A stretch of 64,000 nucleotides of DNA from Bacteroidota bacterium. Its GTDB lineage: Bacteria > Bacteroidota > Bacteroidia > Bacteroidales > FEN-979. Below the pieces are notes generated by a model. The model saw only the letters and a list, made by a program, of their open reading frames with translations, was not told the DNA's origin and did not search any database. The DNA is taken from NCBI GenBank assembly GCA_026391805.1, contig JAPLDJ010000009.1, forward strand, positions 124,001 through 188,000. Reading direction: 5' to 3'. The translations under genes were made by a program, and so were the position numbers. Numbering within the stretch: position 1 is the stretch's first letter; the number at the start of each line of letters is the position of its first letter. This document shows, piece by piece, positions 37,801 to 49,800 of the stretch.

Positions 37801-40800
37801 TTTTGTTTCCACTACGGACCTCCATACTGCCAAACCAAGGTTAAACAACGGAGGAGTGAGCATTCCAGCCGTTACAGTTGATTATACAGGAGCAACGCGG
37901 ACCAATCCTCCTGACATCGGGGCATATGAATACACCCTGGCAATGACAGGAATTAATACACTTTCTGCAACAGCTGTCGGGCAAACCACTGCAACCGTGA
38001 ATGGAAACATAGACTCCAATGGTGAGGTCGCTGCCATGTCATTCGATTATGGACTGAACCTCAGTTATGGAAGCAGCGGAGCTGGAACACCTTCTCCTGT
38101 CAGATCGCTCTCTTCTACAGCAGTAAGTTCTGCGTTAACACTATTAACTCCAAACACGCTTTATCATTACCGGATCAAGGGCACATCGACGACCTCGGCC
38201 GAAGTAAAAACCGGCAATGACCTGACCTTCACAACACTGCCTTCCCCGACCATCACAGGACCGGCAACGGTTTGCCAAGGCTCAACAGGCAATGTCTATA
38301 CGACTGAATCCGGAATGACCAATTACCAGTGGACTGTCTCGGCCGGCGGAAGTATCACCTTAGGTGGTGGAACAGGCGACTATACGGTCACGGTGACCTG
38401 GACAGGGACAGGTGCTCAAACTGTCAGCGTGAACTACAGCAATGTAACGGGTCCTGCCCCGTCGCCAACGGTTTACAATATAACGTCCAACCCGCTGCCG
38501 GTTCCCGCTTTAGGTGGTCCGGTAACGCGCTGTCAAGGCACCACAGGTAATGTCTATACAACAGATCCCGGCATGAGCAACTACATTTGGACCGTCTCCG
38601 CCGGAGGTTCGATTACCTCTGGTGGCGGAACAGGCGACATTTCGGCCACCGTCACATGGACTTCATCCGGCAGCCAGTCGATCAGTGTGAACTATACCGA
38701 CGGGAACGGCTGTACCGCTGCTTCACCGACAGTCACAACCGTAACTGTGAATGCACTCCCGGTACCTGTTATCAATGGCACATCGCCAGTCTGCTACACC
38801 GAGTCCTGGCAAACCTATACGACGGCTGCAGGCATGACCAATTACACATGGACTGCAACCGGAGGTTCAATCGTTGATGGAGGCGGGACGACGGACAATT
38901 ATGTTTCCGTATCCTGGCCGTCCACCGGCACCTATCCGGTCACTGTCAGCTATACCGATATAAACGGCTGCACGGCTGCAGCCCCGACAACATTCTACGT
39001 AACCCTGAATGATCACCCGGTTCCGACGATCTCAGGTCCGGCATCTGTCTGCATCGGATCAGCAAGCAATGTATATACAACGGAATCCGGAATGACAAAT
39101 TACCTCTGGACCGTCTCTGCAGGAGGTTCGGTCACTCTTGGTGGCGGAACCGGCGACAATACCGTTACGGTTACCTGGGGCTCGGCCGGGCCGCAAACGG
39201 TCAGCGTAAATTACACGGATGGCAACGGCTGTACTGCCGTTTCTCCCACTGATTATTCTGTCTTTGTCCACCCACTGCCGAATCTGTCAATTACAGGTCC
39301 GACGCCGGTTTGCGCCGGGTCGACGGGAAACACGTACAATGCCATTATCATGACCAAACCGAACTATATTGGTCCAACCGGGACCTTTGTATGGACGATT
39401 TCATCCGGAGGCGTTATTACAGGAGGAGGCACAACTTCCGACAATTATGTGACCGTGACCTGGAATACGGCAGGAGCAGAGACAGTAACCCTGTTGTACA
39501 CGGATGGAAACGGATGCACTGCTGCTTCGCCCACCATATACAATGTCACTGTCAATACACTTCCCGTTCCGACCATCAGCGGCAGTACCATAGTATGCGA
39601 GGGTTCCTACGGATATACCTACACCACCGAGAGCGGAATGACCAATTATGTGTGGACAGTCTCGTCAGGCGGCACCATATCTGCCGGTGGCACATCGACC
39701 GATTACACTGCTGACATCGACTGGCTTACACCGGGAGCAGAATCCGTCACGGTAAATTATACCGATGCCAACGGTTGTACGGCTTCTTCCCCAGCGATTA
39801 AAAATGTTACGGTAAATCCGCGGTCGGTTCCGTCCTTATCAGGGCCGGGCGCCGCCTGTGCAGGATCTACAGGGTATGTTTACACCACGGATGCCCTCCA
39901 GTCAAACTATACATGGTTCATCTCCTCCGGCGGATCCATCGCATCCGGCGGCGGGACCGGCGATTACACCGTTACTGTAACCTGGAATTCAGCGGGGAAC
40001 CAATCTGTAGGCATTAACTATCAGAACACGGTCGGCTGCTGGGCTTATGGTTCAACCAGTCTGCCGGTTATAGTAACACCCAACCCTGTACCGACGATTA
40101 CTGGTCCTTCGACAGTATGTGCAAATTCGGCAGGAAATGTCTATTCGACGCCAAATATCGTTGGTCATACCTATGCCTGGGCCATCTCAGGTGGTACCAT
40201 CACAGGTGGCGATGGAACCAACTCCATCACCGTAACGTGGAACGCAGCCGGATCAGGCTGGGTGCAGGTCACCGAGACGATCACGGCTACCGGCTGTGCA
40301 GTGACAACGGCACAATATAATGTAACGATATACGCATTACCGGTTCCGACAATTACAGGATCCGGTTCAATATGCGGGCTTGCAATTACCCAATATCATT
40401 ATGTCACCGAAGCCAATATGTCAAATTACACATGGACGGTTTCTGCAGGCGGAAACATTAATGTTGGTCAATCGACAAATGATATAACCGTATCATGGTT
40501 CACTGCAGGAGCGCAAACCGTTACCGTAACCTATTCAAATTATTGTAATGCTGCTGCACCAACCAGTAAGATAGTGAATGTTTATGCACTCCCGGTTCCA
40601 TCCATTGCAGGACCGTCATCGGTTTGTGCAGGATCGACAGTACACACCTATAGCGCAAATGTCACTTATTCGCCTGTCTCGCCAACCTTCACTTATTACT
40701 GGACGGTTTCTCCGGGAGGGTCCATTACAGGCGGCGGAAACACTTACGACAATTATGTAATGGTTACCTGGAACACAGCCGGAGCACGAACAGTATCGCT

Positions 40801-43800
40801 CTCGGTCACGGATGCCTACGGATGCTCTTCTGCTTCACCTGCCGTGTATCCAGTCACTGTCAATCCGCTTCCTGTTCCAACCATCACAGGACCAGCCAGC
40901 ATCTGCGGAATCCCCTCTGCCGGAAACCATTATGTCACTGAATCCGGCAAGTCAGGCTATACCTGGACAGTTTCTTCGGGAGGCTCGATAACTGCAGGTT
41001 CAACAACGAACGATATCACTGTAACCTGGTCAACCAGCGGCGCTAAAACCGTAACCGTCAACTATGCCGACGGCAATGGATGCGGTGCGGCCACTCCGAC
41101 CAGCTACGCTGTAAATGTGTACGATCTCCCGGTTCCCACAATTACGGGTGCCGGCACGATCTGCGGGATTCCATCCTCCGGAAATCATTACATCACCGAA
41201 CCATTAATGTCCGGTTACTCATGGACGGTTTCTGCCGGCGGTTCAATCACAGCAGGTTCGACAACCAATGATATCACTGTGACATGGTCGACGACCGGAC
41301 CTAAAACCGTCACCGTCACCTACACTGATGGCAACGGTTGTAACCCGGCTGCCCCGACCAGCAAGACTGTGAATGTGTATGCCCTGCCTGTACCTTCTTT
41401 CCTCGGAGGCCCCACTGCGCTCTGCGGAATTCCAAACAACGGAAACATTTATACTACAGATCCCGGCATGTCCAATTACTCCTGGACGGTCTCCGCCGGA
41501 GGCTCAATATTTTCAGGTTCAGGAACAAACAGTATTACTGTAAACTGGTCGACCACCGGTGCTAAAACCGTTACCGTTACCTATACGGATACCCATGGCT
41601 GCAATCCTGCTATACCGACCAGCCTGACAACTAATGTTTATGACCTTCCGGTGCCAACCATTACGGGTCCGGCTACTGCGATTCTTGGAAGCACAGGGAA
41701 TTTATATACCACTGAGGCGGGCAAAACGAATTATCTCTGGAGCGTGTCGGCAGGAGGAACGCCCACTTCCGGCGGCGGTACAACAGACAATACCGTTACT
41801 GTAACCTGGAACAGCGCTGGTTCCCAGACTGTAAGTGTGAGTTACAAAGATGGAAACGGGTGCACGGCTGCTTCTCCGACCATTTTCAATGTTTCGGTTT
41901 CTTCCGTACCCGGGCCGGCCGGTTCAATCACAGGTGTCACCCCCGTTTGCCAGGGCCAGATAGGCGTAGCCTATTCGGTCGCCCCGATACTCAATGCAAC
42001 GGGATATTTTTGGACGCTCCCGTCGGGTGCAACGGTCGCAACCGGAGGCAATACCAACTCGATCACCGTTGACTATTCCATGAGCGCGGTATCCGGAAAT
42101 ATTACCGTATACGGAACCAACATTTTCGGAAACGGAACAACATCTCCACCCTTTGCAGTTACCGTAAATCCCACTCCGACCGTTGATCCCGTTTCCAACC
42201 AGGTTGTCTGCACCGGCACTTCTACGGCGCCTGTTACTTTTACCGGGTCAATGCCCGGGGCAATCTATAACTGGGTCAACAATGCGCCTGCCATCGGTCT
42301 GGCAGCCAGCGGAACCGGAAACATAGGTGCGTTTACTGCATCCAGCGCGGGGGCATCCCCGTTGGTTGCAACCGTAACCGTGACTCCAGTGTCATCGGGA
42401 ATGACCACACAAACCTTCAGTTACACAGGAGGTATGCAAACATGGACTGTACCGGCAGGTGTTACCTCGATCACAATTGAGACTTACGGTGCTTCGGGCA
42501 GCAACGGGACCAATAATCCCGGTGGTGCAAACGGCGGCCCCGGCGGTAAAGGTTCCAAAGCCACAGGTACGCTTGGCGGCATTAACAGCAACCCGACCGG
42601 AGGACCCGGCGGTGATGGCGATGGCAATGGAACGAACGGAGCCAATTCGCTGGATGGCGGCGGAGGCTTTGCAGGGATCGGCCAGATCGGTGGATTAAAG
42701 GGAATCGGTTGCTCTTACGCTTCCGGACTTCCAGGCTCAAACGGCATTACCCTTTCAGGTGGTGCCGGCGGAGCGGGATCCCTCTGTTGTACAGGTACTG
42801 CACCTCCAGGTGGTGGCGGTGGCGGCGGATACTTCGGCGGCGGCGGCGGCGGCGGCGGATCGGCCGGCACAGTCGGTTGTACCGGTAGCGGAACAGGCGG
42901 CGGCGGCGGTGGAGCCGGCGGAACTTCTTATCTTGCCGGAGTAACGGGTGGTGCATTATCCACCGGTATCCAGACCGGCGATGGCCTTATAAAAATTTCA
43001 TACGGCAGTCCGGGAAGCTGTACAGGCACACCTGTTTCATTCACGATAACAGCAAACCCCAATGCAACCATCTCCCTTACTTCAGCCCCGGGAACGAACA
43101 TTCAATCGCTCTGTATCAACACACCGATCACGAATATCACCTATTCGATCGGCGGAGGCGGAACAGGAGCAGGAGTTGTTGGTTTGCCGACGGGTGTGAA
43201 CGGAGTTTATGCTGCAGGCGTATTTACCATCAGCGGAACGCCAACGGTCAGCGGTACTTTCAATTATACTGTCACGACCACAGGAACCTGCGTCCAGGCA
43301 ACTGCAACCGGAACCATTACAGTCAATATACTGCCGGTTCCGACCATCACAGGCCCAACCATGTCCTGCACAGGCCTCGCCAGTACCTATACTACAGAAG
43401 GAGGCATGAGCGGTTATTTATGGACAGTTTCAGCGGGTGGTTCTATTCTGTCAGGACAGGGGACAAGCTTCATAAGCGTCCTATGGAGTACAGCCGGGGC
43501 ACAAACGGTAAGCGTAAATTATGCCACTGGCTTTGGTTGTTTTGCATCAAGTCCTACAGTTCTTAATGTGACGGTCAATCCAAGACCTGCACCTACCATC
43601 TCAGGTCCGACGCCGGTATGCATCAATTCAAGCGGGAATACCTATACAACCGAAGCCGGGAAGATCTATTATGTATGGTCATACTCTCCGGGAGGGACAG
43701 TCACCGGAGGTGGCACAGTGAATGATAATTTTGTCACCGTAACATGGAATTTTGCCGGTGCACAGGTTGTCCAGGTAAATTATGAGAATGCATTCGGCTG

Positions 43801-46800
43801 TTCGGCTTTTTTTCCAACGATTTATCCCGTCGTGGTCAACCCGCTGCCAATTGCAACGGCCACGCCTTCTTCCCAAACCATCTGTTCCGGATCTTCAATA
43901 ACCTCGATCGTACTCAGCAGCAGTGTCGGAGGAACCACTTACACCTGGACAAGGGATAATAGCGCCACGGTAACGGGCATTGCAGCTAGCGGCAGCGGCA
44001 ATATCAGCGGCTCGCTGACCAACACCACATTTAACCCGATCACGGTGACCTTCACAATCACCCCGACGGCCAACGGATGTGCGGGTCCGACGACAACAGC
44101 TACGGTGCTGGTCAACCCGACTCCGAATGCCATTGCAACGCCGTCGTCCCAGACGATCTGCTCGGGCTCGGCGATCACCTCGATCGTCCTGACAAGCAGC
44201 ACGACCGGGACAACGTATGCATGGACGCGCGACAACACGGCCACAGTGACAGGTATCGCGGCCAGCGGCAGCGGTAACATCAGCGGATCGCTGACGAATA
44301 CAACCACCTCTCCGGTAACGGTGACATTTACCATTACACCGACTGCCAACGGATGTCCGGGTACACCAACCACTGCGACGGTAATGGTCAATCCGATCCC
44401 TGATGTCAACCCGGTTTCGAATCAGGTGGTTTGCAACGGCACTGCAACTGCCCCGGTGACCTTCAGCGGATCCATACCAGGTACGACTTTCAACTGGACC
44501 AACAGCACCCCTTCCATCGGGCTTGCAGCCAGCGGGGCAGGGAATATCGCCTCCTTCACAGCAACGAATGGAGGAACTTCCCCTGTTGTCGCCAATGTTA
44601 CGGTGACTCCTTCGATAACAACGCCCCTGACTTTTACATACAATGGCTCATTGGTTGCCGGTGACGCCACGTTAAGTAACAGATTAAACAGGAACGGGAT
44701 TGTTCCAACCTGTGCCTCTCCAAAATTATATCCAGGGCCATTCGGTTCCGGGCTCTATTATTATGACACGTACACCTTCACAAATACAACCGGTTCGTCA
44801 CAATGCATAAGTGTGACTTACATTGCACCTTCCGGTGGCGACGTTTTCGTTTCAGCCTATAACGGAAGCTTCAACCCTGCCAATCTTAGCACCAATTACC
44901 TAACGGATGGAGGGAACAGCTCTTTGGGCTTGCCGGTTACTTTCAGCTTTAATGTGGCGAATGGCGCCACTATTGTGCTGGTTGCGAATGTTGCGGATGT
45001 ACCCATATGTCCTGCCTATACCATAACAGTTACCGGACTCGCAGTTACCTGCACAGGAAGTCCCATTTCTTTCAATTACACCGTGAATCCATCGCCGAAT
45101 GCCGTGGCGACGCCGTCGTCACAGACGATCTGTTCAGGTTCTGCCATCACAACAATCGCTCTCTCGGGCAGTGTTGCAGGTACAACCTATAACTGGACAA
45201 GGGATAACACTGTGTCAGTGACGGGTATCGCAGCCAGCGGCAGCGGCAACATCAGCGGATCGCTGACCAATACGACCTTTGCGCCCATAACGGTGACCTT
45301 TACGATAACACCGACAGCAAACGGATGTTCAGGAACACCGGTAACAGCAACGGTACTGGTCAACCCGACACCGAATGCCATCGCGACACCTTCGTCCCAG
45401 ACGATCTGTTCGGGTTCAGCGATCACCACGATCGCTCTCACCAGCAGTACGGCAGGGACTACTTACACCTGGACAAGGGATAATACGGCTACAGTAACAG
45501 GTATCGCGGCCAGCGGCAGCGGCAACATCAGCGGCACACTGACCAATACCACAACGGCGCCTGTTACAGTGACCTTTACAATCACTCCGACGGCCAACGG
45601 TTGTACGGGACCGACCACAACCGCAACGGTGCTGGTCAACCCGACGCCAAATGCTTTGGCAACACCGTCGTCTCAGACGATCTGCTCAGGAGCTACGATC
45701 ACCACGATCGTACTTACAAGCAGCACTACCGGCACGACCTACACCTGGACCAGGAATAACACAGCAACGGTTACAGGCATAGCCGCAAGCGGCAGCGGTA
45801 ATATCAGCGGCTCCCTGACCAATACAACCTTTGCCCCGATCACAGTGACCTTTACGATCACACCGACGGCCAACGGCTGTGCAGGACCAACTACTACGGC
45901 TACCGTCCTTGTGAACCCGACGCCAAATGCCATTGCAACGCCATCGTCACAGACGATCTGCTCTGCATCCGCGATAACGACGATTGTTCTTACAAGCAGC
46001 ACGACGGGCACGACCTACACCTGGACAAGGGACAATACCGTCACGGTGACAGGCATCGCGGCGAGCGGCAGCGGCAACATAAGCGGTTCGCTGACGAACA
46101 CCACGTTTGCCCCAATCACGGTGACCTTTACGATCACACCGACTGCAAACGGTTGCCCCGGACCGACCACAACGGCCATGGTCCTGGTCAATCCGACGCC
46201 AAATGCCATCGCTACGCCATCTTCACAGACGATCTGCTCGGGAACGGCAATTACCACAATTGCACTGACGAGCAGTACAGTCGGGACAACCTTCACATGG
46301 ACGAGGGATAACACGGTTTCGGTGACAGGTATTGCGGCCAGCGGCAGTGGTAACATCAGCGGAAACCTGACCAATACAACCTTTGCCCCGATAACCGTGA
46401 CCTTTACGATTACACCGACGGCCAGCGGCTGCGTCGGCCCGACCACGACCGCTACTGTGCTGGTCAACCCTACGCCAAATGCAACAGCGACACCTTCGTC
46501 TCAAACCATCTGCTCAGGATCGGCCATCACGACGATCGCACTTTCCGGTAGTGTAACAGGCACGACCTATACTTGGACGAGGGATAATACTGTGTCGGTA
46601 ACGGGTATCGCGGCCAGTGGCAGCGGAAACATCAGCGGTTCGCTGACCAATACGACGTTTGCGCCAATCACAGTGACCTTTACGATCACACCGGCCGCCA
46701 ACGGCTGTAATGGACCGACCACAACGGCTACAGTCCTGGTCAACCCGACGCCGAACGCGATCGCTACACCATCGTCACAGACGATCTGCTCCGGATCTGC

Positions 46801-49800
46801 AATCACCACGATCGTACTTACGAGCAGCACTGCCGGCACGACCTACACCTGGACAAGGAATAATACGGTCGCAGTGACGGGTATCGCAGCCAGCGGCAGC
46901 GGCAACATCAGCGGAAACCTGACCAATACGACTACGGCTCCGGTTACAGTGACCTTTACGATCACTCCGACTGCAAACGGATGTACGGGACCGACCACAA
47001 CCGCAACGGTGCTGGTCAACCCGACACCGAACGCAGTTGCAGCACCGTCGTCACAGACAATCTGTTCGGGATCTGCGATCACCACGATCGTACTTTCAGG
47101 CAGTGTTGCAGGCACAACCTATACCTGGACCAGGGATAACACGGTTACGGTGACAGGTATCGCGGCAAGCGGCAGCGGGAACATCAGCGGTAACCTGACC
47201 AATACGACGTTTGCACCAATCACCGTGACCTTTACGATCACACCGACCGCAAACGGCTGCCCCGGACCGACCACAACGGCTACAGTATTGGTCAATCCGA
47301 CGCCAAATGCAATCGCATCGCCGTCTTCACAGACGATCTGCTCGGGAACGGCAATTACCACAATTGCACTGACAAGCAGTACAGCGGGAACAACCTACAC
47401 CTGGACGAGGGATAATACGGCTACGGTGACAGGTATTGCGGCCAGCGGAAGCGGGAATATCAGCGGTTCGCTGACCAACACTACATTCGCACCAGTTACC
47501 GTGACATTTACGATAACCCCGACGGCCAACGGTTGCGTGGGACCGACCACAACCGCAACGGTGCTTGTCAACCCGACACCGAATGCGGTCGCTACGCCAT
47601 CGTCACAGACCATCTGTTCGGGCGCTACGATCACAACGATCGCCCTGACGGGCAGTGTGGCCGGAACGACCTTCAACTGGACAAGGGACAATAACGCCAC
47701 CGTGACGGGAATCGCGGCCAGCGGAAGCGGGAACATCAGCGGGATACTGACCAACACGACCCTGGCCCCGATCCTGGTGACCTTTACGATAACTCCTGTC
47801 GCGTACGGCTGTAACGGGCCAACCATAACTGCTACCGTCCTTGTCAACCCGTCTATCGGGATCCCGGTCTTTGTCCTTGGTCCGACATCGACCCGCTGCC
47901 AGGGCATAGCAACCGTGACCTACACCGCCACGTCTGTCAACAGCACCGGCATCAGCTATACACTTGACGCTGCAAGCCTTGCAGCCGGCAACACCATCAA
48001 CGGTGCAACCGGGGCAGTGACTTATACGGCAGGATGGGTCGGCGTTTCGATGATCACCGCAATTGCAAATGGCTGTAACGGACCATCTTCCTCATACCAC
48101 CTGTCGACGACCAATCCAAGGCCCATGCCGACCATTACCGGACCTGCTTCTGTTTGTGTTGGAACTGCCGGTAATGTCTATACCACGCAGGCCGGAATGA
48201 CCGGTTATACATGGACCATCTCCGCCGGAGGTTTAATTACCGGTGGCAATGGAACCAGCAGCATCACTGTAACCTGGAATACGGCGGGGGCTCAGACCAT
48301 CAGTGTCAACTACTCCAATGGGTTCTCATGTCCAGCGCTCGTTCCGTTCATTTATAATGTAATCGTAAATCCGCTGCCGGTTCCGACAATTACAGGACCA
48401 GCAACTGCATGCATGGGTTCCACGGGTAACGTGTATACAACCCAGGCTGGCATGAGCGGCTACACATGGACGGTTTCTGCAGGCGGCATTATTGCCGGGG
48501 GAACCGGAACAAATGCGGTAACCGTGACCTGGAACACTGCAGGCGCTCAGACCATAAGTGTGACCTATACGAATGGAAACGGGTGTACCGCTGCTGCTCC
48601 GACAGTTTACAATGTTACGGTAAGTGCAGCGCCTGTTCCTACGATCACAGGGACAACCAACCTTTGCGTCAATTCGGGCTATTATAACTATACGACTGAA
48701 TCCGGAATGACTAATTATGTATGGAATGTTTCGGCCGGAGGTATCATCAACTTCGGATCGGGAACCAACCAGATCCAGATATCATGGATCGGTTCGGGAG
48801 CCCAGACGGTGAGTGTCATCTATACAAGCGCTACAGGCTGTCCTGCCGTTATCCCAGCGGTTCTGAACGTTACGGTCAACCCGCTTCCGGGCTCTGCCGG
48901 TTCAATCACCGGTACGGCTGTTGTCTGCGGAGGGACCAACGGAGTTGCCTATTCAACTCCTGTTATCTCAGGAGCTGTCACGTATATCTGGACACTGCCT
49001 GTCGGGGCTACGATTGCTACCGGTTCGGGCACGAACTCCATCACCGTGAACTATGCCGCCAATGCTTCCAGCGGGAACATCACCGTTGCCGGCAACAACA
49101 TGTGCGGCAACGGAACTGCTTCACCACCATTCCTTGTCACAGTCACCACACTGCCTGATCCTGCCGGTACCATTACCGGTCCAGCTTTAGTCTGCCAGGG
49201 TGATATGGGCAAGGTTTACACTGTGCCTGCTATTACTGGCGCCACAGGCTATGTATGGTCGTTCCCGGCAGGAGCTGCCATCGTGGGTGGTAACAATACC
49301 AACTCCGTAACGGTTGATTTTGCTCCAACCGCATCATCCGGCATCATTGTCGTTGCCGGTACGAACTCCTGCGGAAGCGGTACAGTATCGCCCAATTTCA
49401 ATCTGACGGTCAACCCGCTGCCCCCAACACCTGTTGTAACAAATACCGGGTACATCGTATCCAGCAGCGCTGCAACCGGCAACCAGTGGTACTATTCCAC
49501 GACCATCGGGGGAACGGGTGCACCCATAAGTGGAGCTACAGGACAGACTTACGACGCCACACTTACCGGTACAGGTTATTACTGGGTAGTGGTCACCGTG
49601 AACGGATGCTCCGCCGTATCGAACCGCATACTGGTTATCACAACCGGAATTGAAACACTCTCTTCCTCTGTGATTAACCTCTTCCCGGTGCCGAACGACG
49701 GACGGTTCACCGTTACTTTCTCCGGAACTTCAACCGAGATATTCACCATCAGCATATTCAATAACCTTGGTGTAAAGATCTTTGAAGAACTGAATCTGGA

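Noticed and set aside
43939-47907. A series of antisense open frames of 80-170 codons opposite the 276-bp modules
   Set aside because: They repeat with the same 276-bp period and reflect the codon bias of the sense strand. No start signals or family motifs.
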